From positions 10,843,471 to 10,907,470 of the forward strand of contig CM021317.1 of the NCBI GenBank assembly GCA_010645155.1: 64,000 bases of DNA, written 5' to 3'. This document shows positions 12,741 to 23,300 of this stretch, in pieces; positions within the stretch are counted from its first letter, which is position 1; the number at the start of each line of letters is the position of its first letter. The notes beneath the pieces were generated by a model. It worked only from the letters and a program-made list of their open reading frames with translations. It searched no databases and was not told the origin of the DNA. A program made the position numbers and the translations under genes. The stretch is from Tigriopus japonicus. Taxonomy: Eukaryota > Arthropoda > Copepoda > Harpacticoida > Harpacticidae.

Positions 12741-12741
12741 A
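12736..12741 (+). terminator. AATAAA poly(A) signal overlapping the EF-hand stop codon
   Basis: The bases GAATAAAA contain both the TAA stop (12738-12740) and a canonical AATAAA hexamer. If this is the signal used, the 3' UTR would be only 15-30 nt. Confidence 0.5.
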
Positions 12742-13038
12742 AGTGAATTTTCGTCTTCATTTCCAAAAGCAAGTCAGCGGAAAGCCGTCTCTGTCGACTT
12801 TCAGAGCAATCGATAAGGGCTGTTGTTATAATATTTAATTTTCTTGGGTTCAGTCCACACAATTGAGAAAGTTGGCTTTTTACGTCATCAAGGTAGCTCT
12901 TCCAGAGCCAATGAAGGCCACGAGTACATTAAGGGCATGCACTGAAAATATTGGAGTGCCCTTTATTTGTCGATACGATAAGGATTCATCAGTGATTCGC
13001 CATGACCGGGGCCAAGAAATTGAGGTGATCTTAGCACA

Positions 13039-14711
13039 ATGCCCGAAGTTACCTTTAGTCCATTCGAGCAACTCTTTGACCAAGGCCTGACAAAGGCCCT
13101 GCTGAATATCTTTGTCAGATTAGATCCATGCGATTACGATGCGTGTATCCAAGTTTGCCATTCCTGGCGAGCCTTCATCGCCAAATACCTCGTGTGTCAT
13201 CCCAAGCGAAAATGGGACCTGATCCATCGGAAACTGCCCTACGATTGGCTACACACCACCCCAGTGTGCTATCAATCGGCCATTGCCAAGACTCTTGCGC
13301 CTCCACTTCGCATTTACATGGACAGAAAAGAGATCCTGTTAACCACCATTGACTCGATTTTGGTGTGGAATCGAAAAAGCAAAGTGTTCCGAGGCGAATT
13401 TGGACCCGAGATCCGAGGGTCGAATCACGTCATGATTCGAGGGATCGGCATGAACCCCCAAATCATTGTGACCATTCACAGTCACACCTCGTACTTGGTG
13501 GTTTGGGATAGGGTCAACTATCGGATAGTCCAAGAGGTCCAATGCATAGGTAATGAAGGCATCGAATCCCAGGCTCAATGGATTCACGTCGTGGATAAAG
13601 GGGTTTTAGTTTGGCTTTTGGATGGCAGCATCGTCCTCTTTGCCATCCAAAAAGACGGTCTTCTCCGACGAAAGGCGTCAATGAACGGACACATCCAAGG
13701 TAATCGAAACGCTTCACATTACCTCCTTTCCATTTTTGTTATCGTCTAGACTATCCAGACTTTGCTCTATATAAAATTTGTAACGTCTCATTGGTTTCCA
13801 AAAGAATGCATGTCCCAGTTCCCAGGAACTCTGTCTTTGGACGACTTCAAGAAACGGGAACAAATTGGAAAGGGGGTTGGGTGGATAAATGGCAGCGACA
13901 CAATCGCTCTTAAGTGGGCGTATTTGTCAGCCAAGATTTATTCTCTTACTTGTCAGGCAATTGTGACGCAGCGGTGGACGGGAACTATCTCCTAACGGCC
14001 TCGGCAGACAGCAAAGTCAATCTGTGGAACTGGTCCCAAGCCAAGTTATGTTGGTCCAATTCAAGGTCCCAGGCCCGCTATAAGAAATCCCGCCTTTCAT
14101 CCACCCGAGCGGTGGTGGCCGGCTCTTACGACGAAGATGGATACCTTCAGATCTACGACCGCTTCACCGGGGACCTAATGCACGAAATGGTCCTCCTGGA
14201 AAGTCGGGGTGTTCAAGACATCTTCACCACTCGAGACAAAATAATTGCTGCGCTCAGCATTCGCCACAAGCTCCTTCGAAGCAAAATATTGGTCTTAGAT
14301 GCCACCACTGGAGACCACGTGGCTGAGAAGTCCTTTGTGGATGTGATTGATTTGAATGTGGTTTGCCAGCGCGTTTTGGTGTGCTTGAACAACCAGGCGG
14401 GCGATTTTCGGTCGCGCATCTCCATCTTTGATACGGACCTCGTGGGCGACATGTTTAATGTGGAACGCGTAGTGTATCAGTACGCTCACAGCTATTGGAA
14501 ATTGCCCATTAGAATTGATGACTCGAGCATCGTGCACACATCGGAGGAGAAGTCGGATTTGTTCATCCGTGATTTCGACACGTTTTTCACTCAATTCGAC
14601 TCTCGATCCCTGACCCAGGTGGAACGACGTCGAATTAATGACTCTTCGTTCTGCTTCCGACTCCGGCAGATTCTCCTCAAAAAGCTGTGTTCAAAATGTA
14701 CCATTATGTAG
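13039..14711 (+). CDS. F-box/WD40-like protein with C-terminal CaaX-type motif
   Basis: Exon 1 (13039-13699) starts at ATG 298 bp after the EF-hand gene. Residues 9-50 form an F-box (LTKALLNIFVRLDP, then VCHSWRAF), typical of SCF ubiquitin-ligase substrate receptors. Downstream are WD-like beta strands: SILVWNRKSK, YLVVWDRVN, LLTASADSKVNLWNW. The middle is uncertain. A donor at 13700 with acceptors at 13749 or 13825, and a frame change near 13.88-13.96 kb, require another short intron (for example 13881-13930, 50 bp) or an indel. With exons 13039-13699, 13826-13880 and 13931-14711 the protein would be 498 residues. The last exon ends KKLCSKCTIM; CTIM fits a farnesylation box. F-box proteins FBXL2 and FBXL20 are known to use CaaX anchors, so membrane targeting is plausible. 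Exact paralogue not recognised. Confidence 0.7.
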
Positions 14712-16173
14712 CAAGCGATCGGTAGACAGATCCAGTCTCAACCAACCAAAGGAAAAAGGGAAAAAGAGGGAGAGAGAGACCAACAAAGATGGAACGAAAT
14801 GGAACGAATGATTTGTGGCTCTCATTTTGGAAGAAAACATCTGGAATCGGGGGATTGGTTCGACGATCTGTCTTCTCAGATTGAATTGATTCACAAGCGG
14901 AGGATCAAAACATCTATCAAGCGGGTTGTCCGCAATGTCAGAGGGCCTCGGATTATAATAACTCTTGAAAAAAAGACGACGTAAAGTTTTTGTTTTGTTT
15001 TTGCCCCACCCTAAGAAATGTTGCCGCTGATCGATGGTTCTCTGATCTAATGGATGTTGCCGATCTTAAGCCAAGAGCCAGCCCAACGATAATGCGCTTT
15101 AGAAATATGCCCAAGTTACACGTTTCTGTGCTTTGTTCAATAGAAACTTACAAGAAGACCTGCCAAAAAAAATGTATATGTTAAGTTTCTATTTTTTAAG
15201 TTTTCTTTTTTCTTTAAACGAATAACTTATCGAGAAAAAAAATCAGGCCTAGATAAAGAAAAAGGTACTGAAGTATCCTAAAGTTGATTTGTTTTCGCCT
15301 TTAGCAAATGCTTTTTAAAGCCTAACTTAAGGAATGATGGCATGCAATACTTTGTTTTGAAAAGGCATTCAAAATGAGAGCTTAAATCAGTGTGATAACA
15401 TTTGTTATGTTTGAAAGGGGGATTAAGCATATTCGAAATCGTGCTTTTAATAAGCAAATGTGGCAGCGTAGGCTGTGAGTTTCAAAAGAAATCTTTCAAG
15501 GTTCATTGGTGGCAGTTTAGCCCAAAATAAAATGTGAGTGAACTTGTTTCATTTGAAGAGCTCCGAGTATTCATGCTGTTTGAACACTCTTCTACCGGGT
15601 GTTTCAAAAAAGTGAAACACGGGAGTCAGAGTGAAAGGGAAAGTCAGAAGTGGGTTGGGTAATTGGACCTAACAAATTAGATCGAGATAACGCATTGGCT
15701 AAATCTAAAGCTTGACGAAAAAACTAAAAGAAAACATTTGAAGTAGCAAATGATCCTGGCAAGCACACACTTTGATGCTTGACCATCGTTCAGATTGCAT
15801 CAAAAAGACACCAAAAGTTATTTATTGTTAGCAACAATAATTTAGGAAGTAATTTTGAAAACAGCAGGAATGGAATTCACCGGCTTCAAGCGTTTCGTGA
15901 ACCAATGATCGATGAGATTCAGCACCTTGCAATCCATCCAAAAGTTTTCCCTTGAGAATCAACAAAAGTCAGAAAAAACACCCAAAAAATGAAAATGCCA
16001 AATCGTTGATAATTTTCAAGCTATCACGTTCAAATTTCCCTTCAAGTGTCGGTCAAAATTGAGATTACGTAGGGCTGATAAGGCCCTCTGCTCTCTCTGC
16101 TGAATTACTATCTCCATTTATAAAGTTTGAAGACCTCAATGTTTTGATTGATTTTAATGACGGCTCATCCAAA
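14712..16173. other. Intergenic region
   Basis: 3' flank of the F-box gene and promoter side of the VAP-like gene. It contains a short imperfect palindrome at about 15596-15626 (CCGGGTGTTTCA opposite TGAAACACGGG). Small open frames near 14.8-15.2 kb show no family resemblance. No other feature is seen. Confidence 0.45.
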
Positions 16174-17159
16174 ATGGCGGAACTGGATTCCACTTCTATC
16201 TCGCCCCCAAAACTCGAAGTGGATTGGGAACCTCAGGACTCGGTCGTATTCACCGGGGATTTCCGGGGCTTCATCAAATCCGAACTGACCATCAAGAATC
16301 GTAGCCCTTACTCGCTTCTTTTCAAACTCAAGACCACCAGTCCCAAGCGTTATTTGGTGTCCCCTCACAAAGGAAGGATTGAGCCCAAGAGATATATGGT
16401 CATTACTATTACTCTCCTTCCATTTCTTTACAAACCCGACGGGATTTATAGGGATAAATTCTTGATTCAGGTAATCCATTCCTTTCATTCATTCATTCAT
16501 TCATTTTTGGGTTTGTTGAATCGAAATTCGTTATGGGCACTTCGGGAAAGTCCGCAAAGAAATACGTGAACTTGAATGCGAAACTTCAGCATCCAAGGAA
16601 AATCCACCCATTTGATTGCAATTCAGCTCTTTTCAACCAGCCTACCGATAAACCATATCATTTTTCTTTGCCACAGATTTGCAAAGAGTCAAAGCGCAAC
16701 GAGCAATGCGCCAAACATAACTTTTGGTCAATGATACCCGAACATGATGTGCTCCAAAAGAAGATCCGTTGCATTTTTGAATTCTCGCCCAATTCTCCAA
16801 CAGACTCGGAGGATGAGAAATTCCCCAGTATGCCTAATACTGCTACTCCCACACCCGCTATTCTGGTGTCGTTGCCTAATGGGCAAATGATAAATCCTTT
16901 TGACGAAGAATTAGCCTCAAGGCGAAGAATTGTCACAAATTCAGCAACATTCTTCCCAACTCAGCAAAAGCAACTGAAGAGCATTCATCCCATGATCAAA
17001 TCACAAAACACACCTATTACTGAAAATCGATCGCCTGCAAAACCCTCAATTCAGCCGATCCTTGAATCCAAACCACAGAAACGGAGTGAGACCCTGTTCA
17101 TAGCAGGGGCAATCGCTTTTTGGATTTTGGGAATAATTTTAGGCAAATTTATCTTTTGA
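16174..17159 (+). CDS. VAP-like MSP-domain, tail-anchored ER protein
   Basis: Exons 16174-16470 and 16677-17159 (phase 0; donor CAG|GTAATC, acceptor CTTTGCCACAG) encode 259 residues, the usual VAP size. The N-terminal 125 residues form an MSP domain: LEVDWEPQDSVVFTG, LTIKNRSPYSLLFKLKTTSP, KRYLVSPHKGRIEP and YRDKFLIQ match the VAPA/VAPB consensus, and the domain closes with KIRCIFEF. A Ser/Pro-rich linker follows, without an obvious coiled coil, then a hydrophobic tail anchor (LFIAGAIAFWILGIILGKF) ending two residues later. VAP proteins sit in the ER membrane and tether lipid-transfer proteins that carry FFAT motifs. The first ATG after an in-frame non-ATG extension is at 16174. It converges with the PHRF1-like gene 41 bp away. 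Confidence 0.85.
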
Positions 17160-17170
17160 TTCGAAAATGT

Positions 17171-17176
17171 ATTAAA
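17171..17176 (+). terminator. ATTAAA poly(A) signal of the VAP-like gene
   Basis: ATTAAA lies 12 bp after the TGA stop and inside the 41-bp gap before the convergent PHRF1-like stop codon. Confidence 0.4.
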
Positions 17177-17200
17177 CTTATCACAGAAAAGGATTTTAAC

Positions 17201-19528
17201 TTAATATGACACGGTGATCCCTTTCACGTACGAGTTTACCAGAGCCTCTACTTTTTCCGGTCGCAATCGAGAGGAACCACTGGCAAATATCTTTTCCACC
17301 CCTTTCTTTAGAATGTATTTGTAGTCAGATTTAGTGATGGTCCCGCGCTCAAAGAAAGGCTTGAGGAATTTCTTGACCATCAGCGATATTTCGGTTAGTT
17401 TCTGGGTCTTCCTTTCAAAAGGCGAGCTAGCAGCAGAGGAGGAGGAGGATGAAGAAGAAGATGAAGATGATGATGATGGAGATAACTTAGAAGCCGAAGA
17501 GGAGGACGACGAAGTCGAAGGATAAGAAACACTTGGCTCGTACGATCGCTTCGTGGGATCAAACCCAACTGACTCTTGTTCCAGTTTTATCTTCTTGTTC
17601 TCAACGGCGTCATTTGGTTCAAAGAGGGAATTAGAAGGCCGTTTGGAAACGATGCGTGTCAAATCCTTGGAATCGCCACAACTGGCCTCGTGAAGGTTCT
17701 TCTCTTCTTTGATTGACATAGAAAGGGATCTGATGGATTGGCTGGCATGATCCTTGATCTTGGCCAATTTCGAGAGGGTTTCCTTGGGTGATGCAATCGT
17801 TACTTCATTAGATAAGCTTGTTTTACGATAAGGGGGTCTAGATATTGGTGGCGATTTGCATTTTTCTAAAGGCGCTTGCTCTATACCTTCAGGCTTTGTA
17901 TAAATTTCTTTTAATTTGGGGGACACTGTGTGGGAACTATGGGTATTCAAGGTAGCCGCTTGGGAAGCCATAATACTACCTAAAAGATCCATGGTCGAAG
18001 AACTACTCGAGGTTTCAGGTGTCTTGGGAGTTGTTTTCTGGGACATTTTGAAGATCTTGGCCGCTCTTGAGTGACTCATTTCGGGATTAAGGGGACGACT
18101 TCCCCTACTCGTGCTTGGCTGTGGATTCTCAGGGAAATAAAGCGACTCATCCCCGAAAAAGTCTAGATCATTCTTCTTGCCGAAAAGGGACAAAGGGGCA
18201 GTACCATCGGCCTTACCCTCCATTGAATCCGTTTGACGTCTTTGGCTACTCTTTCCTTTGCCCTTTCCTTTCCCCTTACCCTTACCTTTGGTCTTTCGAC
18301 TGGAGGAGGTCTTTTTCCGACGTGTGGTGCTTTTTTTCTTCTTGGAACTGGAAGAAGTTGTCTTGCTGGATGAGGTTTTTTTCTTCTTGGGACTACTGGT
18401 CTTCTTCCTTGTGGTTCGTTTGGTTGTCTTACGTTTACTTTGGGCCTTCTTCCGACGGATTTGTTGAACTCGTTTTTGAATGCGTTCGGTCTCTACCGTC
18501 CTTGGAACCACGAAGCTCGCTTCCATTTCTCCTCGCCAAGACTCGTCCAAATCGGTATCGTCCACCACAAAACTGTAATCCGTATCGCGAAACTCATCAA
18601 AGCGAGGTGGTGTGGGCATTCGCGGTGCTCGGACAATGGGTCGAGGGGCACCACCAATACCCGCCTTTTGACAGGTTGGGCAAAACCATCGACCTTGAGG
18701 AATCCGGGATAACGGAGGCTCCAAACAAACCATGTGATAACCCAAGTCACATCCATCGCATAATAGTAGCGTGTGAGCATTCTCACCGGAGCCGCAGAAT
18801 TCGCAAAAACACGTATCATCAAAATAGTTGCCTTCTACATCCTGCGGTGCGAGTTCAGCCGGGGTTTTCTTCTTCACCTTGTGCACTCGAACTTTACTCC
18901 CCGATTGCCAGATTTGGATCCTCCGCATGGATATCCGATCTATGGGACACGTGGACACATTTTCCGACCATTCAATCAGACATTCGGCGCAATAGCGATG
19001 CTCACAGCCATCGGGAACGCCAATCTCTTGCTCTTTGAGCTTTAAGAGACAGATGGAACAACATTCGGTCTCATTATCATCCGAGGATGTTGATCCACCG
19101 GCCTCTCCATGAGCTTGAAGACCCGAGGGACCCGGTTTCGCCTCAAGATTGGCATCTTCATTTTCGGAGGAGGATGACACAATGGCTTTTTGTCGAGGTC
19201 TAGCCTTCCCCGCTCTTGGCTTAATAATGGGCGACCCGGGATCTGAGGACTCACTCGAGGGCCGCGTCCGTCCACCTCTCTGAATTGGTTTGGCCACCGC
19301 AGTGCGAGCTCGAGGCCGAGCACGAGGAGGGGGTCGGGTTCGAATGGGCGTTTCAAGAAAGTCGGATGCGTCCGAGCTGAATCCGCCCTCTAGATCTGAT
19401 CTTGCCATTTCGCTATCATCATCTTCGTCATCATCATCAATGTCGTCATCCGTCTCGTCATCGTCTTCCTCCGAGGTCGTGACGGTCGAATCCAACAAAG
19501 ACTCATCATCAAAATCCGACGAGGACAT
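17201..19528 (-). CDS. PHRF1: PHRF1-like RING and PHD finger protein
   Basis: A single-exon minus-strand gene of 775 residues, with ATG at 19528 and TAA at 17201-17203. An acidic N-terminus (residues 20-40 nearly all Asp/Glu) precedes a RING finger at about 156-197 (CCSICLLKLKEQ, CEHRYCAECL, CPIDR) and a PHD finger at about 240-287 (CEFCGSGENA, LLLCDGCDLGYHMVCLEPPL, GRWFCPTCQ). A Lys/Arg/Ser-rich block, poly-Ser tracts and a C-terminal helical domain (LKPFFERGTITKSDYKYILK) follow. RING then PHD spacing plus this C-terminal domain is the PHRF1 architecture. PHRF1 is a nuclear E3 ligase linked to RNA polymerase II, chromatin and DNA-repair control. At 775 residues it is about half the human length, shortened in the linker. 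The absence of introns is notable. Confidence 0.9.
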   Translation of the reverse strand: MSSSDFDDESLLDSTVTTSEEDDDETDDDIDDDDEDDDSEMARSDLEGGFSSDASDFLETPIRTRPPPRARPRARTAVAKPIQRGGRTRPSSESSDPGSPIIKPRAGKARPRQKAIVSSSSENEDANLEAKPGPSGLQAHGEAGGSTSSDDNETECCSICLLKLKEQEIGVPDGCEHRYCAECLIEWSENVSTCPIDRISMRRIQIWQSGSKVRVHKVKKKTPAELAPQDVEGNYFDDTCFCEFCGSGENAHTLLLCDGCDLGYHMVCLEPPLSRIPQGRWFCPTCQKAGIGGAPRPIVRAPRMPTPPRFDEFRDTDYSFVVDDTDLDESWRGEMEASFVVPRTVETERIQKRVQQIRRKKAQSKRKTTKRTTRKKTSSPKKKKTSSSKTTSSSSKKKKSTTRRKKTSSSRKTKGKGKGKGKGKGKSSQRRQTDSMEGKADGTAPLSLFGKKNDLDFFGDESLYFPENPQPSTSRGSRPLNPEMSHSRAAKIFKMSQKTTPKTPETSSSSSTMDLLGSIMASQAATLNTHSSHTVSPKLKEIYTKPEGIEQAPLEKCKSPPISRPPYRKTSLSNEVTIASPKETLSKLAKIKDHASQSIRSLSMSIKEEKNLHEASCGDSKDLTRIVSKRPSNSLFEPNDAVENKKIKLEQESVGFDPTKRSYEPSVSYPSTSSSSSSASKLSPSSSSSSSSSSSSSSAASSPFERKTQKLTEISLMVKKFLKPFFERGTITKSDYKYILKKGVEKIFASGSSRLRPEKVEALVNSYVKGITVSY

Positions 19529-20381
19529 TGTTCTCGACGATCAATCAGTCCGGACCCTTCCAATGGGTAAATCAGGCTTGAATCTGACTCGGAGGACACT
19601 ATTTGCGTGAAACGAACTTACTCAATGTTGTTAAAATCTCAGCTGAAAGCAACGACTTCCTTTCTTTTTTCCGTACTAGCGCTGCCAAAAAATTGTTTGA
19701 AAAAATCTGCCTTGTACTTAAAAAAAAAAATACCAAACTTTTTGGGATGATTCGGCCCAGGATTTTTCATTCCTGGGCAAAGTTCAGTTTGGTGGCTTTT
19801 TTGATAAAAAATCCGGATCAGTGTGAATCCGATTCTGACTCATGACTCGTCTCTTATGGAAATAATTTCCAGCGGCATATCATAAATAAGTATGGTCCAG
19901 CAACAAACGATGAAGAAAAAGGAAGAAATACATTATTTGAAATTTCAAGGAGGAATAAACAACGTTTAAATGTCGACTCACCATAAGTCAATTTCGACCC
20001 TAGGTCAATGCCTGGGATTTTGGATGGACCTCGGAACCGTTTCTATCTGATAACGAGCTGGCCCTTGGTCGATTTTGACCCTTTTCTTTCTAATTGCCAC
20101 ATTTTGCCCCTTTTAAAAACTTATCTCGAGTTTTGTTGCTTCTTATGTTGCTTTGATTTTTGTTTTCGTTGTTACGTAATAACTCTTCGTCATTTGCCAT
20201 TCTTAGCCACCATTATTACTCATTGGTTATCAATAGAAGTATTCTTTGTGCTGATTAATCCGTCCTGATACTTCCTGGTTTCCTCATCTTGGGAATCTAC
20301 AATGCCAATTTTGTGACAAAAATGGCAACTAGAACTACCTTTTAGATACCCTGTCATAAAATTTGATTGCTGGGCTGTCAG
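19529..20381. other. Spacer upstream of the PHRF1-like gene
   Basis: Contains the PHRF1-like promoter on the minus strand and possibly the promoter or first exon of the multi-exon + strand gene that follows. No first exon with a convincing ATG could be identified here. Confidence 0.35.
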
Positions 20382-23300
20382 CTGTCCGACGGAAAAAAGG
20401 CAGCTGATGGTTTGCGCGCAATATTGGCTGGGATGGAATTCTTGAACAACCTCGCCAAAATCAAGAAGTCGGCGCTAGCGCAGATCGCCCCTAAAGGCGA
20501 TTCGGTGGAAAGGACGGCAAAACATAGGAAAATATCCAACAGCGAGTGAGTGAGCAGAGTGTCAAGACTGGTCCACTGAACTTTCCTAAGCTGTGCTGGC
20601 GTTTTTGTGATTTTGAGCTCACAAACACTACTGGGATTCTCAAGCCTATCGGAGGAATGTCCTAAACTTGTAATCCTAACCAGAGCTCTCAGATTTTTTT
20701 CGTCAAAATTACCTAAAAATCGTTAAAATTACCCAGAAGATTACCCAAACTTTGACTTTTTACAAAAAATGCCCAAAACAATTACCAAACTTTTTCCAGC
20801 AATAATGAATTATTTTATACATATTTTCAACACTTCTTCATTGACATTTAAAGGTATAAAAACTATCAAACCTTGTGACAAGACAGCCCTTGCAAGAAAT
20901 TATCCTATAGATCTTACAACACAAGGTAGAACTAAAGCCTTTAGGTAGAACAAGTTCATTTCTCGCCTACACTTACCTGAATTTTAAACTTTTAACTCCA
21001 TTGTTCCATTGTGCTGAAAATTGGTATGCAAATTCTTTAAAATATCAATACCTGCTCGTGTAAAATAAAGCAAATTCTCGTGAATGGGAGCAGGGATGAT
21101 CAAATGTGAAGCTGTCATTGTAGTGCAGTCCAGTAGTAGTGAGGGATGGGTGGACTGTGGATTGACTTTGCAAGACCACAATAAAATACTTTACACACGG
21201 TGATCTGTTATGAACTGAGAAAATGGGGCTGGCTCGCCAAAAAATTTTTTTGGTGTCATGTTATACTTGACAGCTATATGATTTGGATAGTACCTTCCAA
21301 AAAATAGGAAAAGAATGGGCAGTTTCAGGTACTTTTTCAAAAAATAAGAGTCGTTTTGTGGAGTGCTTCATCTTTGAATTTCCCACTCTAGTCAGGTTAA
21401 TTTCAAAGTAAAGGTGACCAATAACCTATGCTTCACCAACGATATTCGTGCACAAAACTTTGAAAACCTAACCATAAAAACAACCAGGAAGAGGTGCTTT
21501 CTAATTACGTTTCAATGTATCTTTGGTATGATAAAAGAAAACCAAACAAGAAAGAATAAAAGAGCTTCATTAAGCAATGGAGAATAATTGTTGAAGTAAT
21601 GATGGTGCGAAGTTGTTAAAGAGTTGAAGACTGCATAAAATTTAAAATCCCTTCATATTCGTTTATTTCATTCACTTGTTGATTGTGTTATTCACATTTT
21701 CAAAGGAAGCCTTCGTCATGTAGCGTAATTATTTTTACAATCAGTAGGTCACACTCTTTGGATCATAACAAATCATTGAAATCAGATGAATGTGCCTTTA
21801 CAGAGATTTCAATAGTTCTCTATCCTTAGAGAGTCGAAAATGTTGTGATGAATTCGATTCTGGTTATTGTTGGCAGTTGGTGTTACATATGAAGTACGTT
21901 AATCTTTATCATTAACCTAGTTACAATTTGTAAAATCAACACTTTGTAAAAAAGTTCTAGTGCTGATACTTATTACAGATAAGTATTAGCATTAGTCAAT
22001 TTCATTAAATTTCATTTTGAGACAAAATGAATAGCAATTGCACTCACATTTCACTAACTTTGATTTTGATTGATAAACTTATCTTTTTCTAGAAAAAAAT
22101 AGCGGAACAAGTAATTTTCCCACATTTTGTGTAAATTTTTCCCCATTTTGATAATTTATGACAGAAATTGAAGATTTTGGTATTTACATTGTAGATTATA
22201 ATTAACAACTATCTGGTGGCCCTGCTTAATGTGTTTGCAAATTTCTATTCCAATTGCATAACAATTTTAAAATTAAGTATCTTTACTTGGAAATATTGGA
22301 ACTAGGGATGATGTTATTTACGAGACTGGGCCAAATGTTGATTGAGGGAATTGAAATTTGCTTTATTGTGATACAAGTATTTTTCAGACTGTTTTTTCCA
22401 AATTTTTGTTAAACTGAATGCTTGATTTTTTCATTTTTTTGAAAAAAAAGTTTTTTTGACGGATCGATTTCAGGTTTAGGCGAAAACGCCATTTTCAGTA
22501 AGACTTGTAATTTATTTTGTGGCCGAAAGTGGCCGAACGCTTCAAAAAAGTGGCCGAAAGTGGCCGAATTTCAAAGCAAAAGTGGCCGCGAGGCTTCCCA
22601 AGGACCTGGCAACCCTGCTCTTGACACGAATTCTTGCACAGGCAATTTTCTTGGCTGTAAAGGATTTGTCACTAGAAAAGTAATTCCTGTTGTGTAAAAA
22701 CGGAGTAGTAATAAGCTTCGCACCTTTATATGCCAACTCTTCTTGGATAGTGACATCTATCCAACATCTCATTCCCAGCCTAAAGATGAGATAAAAACCG
22801 GATTGTGCCAATAATTTCCTTGTCCGAGATTGCGCCTTGAGAGGTGTCTAGAGGCTTCACTAACAAACTTTGGTGATCAACATTGCTATTTGCATCTTGG
22901 GGACAAACGTGTCTCTCAAAACTGAAAACTTTACAAATAAGAACTGGCAAATTGAGATGAAGATTTTTCCACACCATTATGATTCCATCCAAACCATTCA
23001 GCAAAATCGAAAAGTCCAAAGGCATGCGTGAATTTCCCTCCACTTAAAACGAGTGTAATATTTCAGGTAGAATTCGGTTTTTCACGCCATTCCACGTCTC
23101 TTTCTTTCCGCTTGGTTCCTTGGCCGAGGTTGTAACCCCGATTTGAATTTGAGGACTGCATGGGTATTTATTTGATCATCAGTTTGGGTCGCTTTATTGT
23201 GTGTGTATGTGCGGTTCCTTTCAACATAATCTTGTTCTTTAGTGTTGTTCACGTGCCCCATAATCTACAAGCTACAAGCACAAGCTACAGTATTTCTCTT

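Noticed and set aside
18115..19038. 307-codon open frame on the + strand
   Set aside because: It is exactly antisense to the RING/PHD part of the PHRF1-like gene, whose domains are clear; the open antisense frame follows from its codon use.
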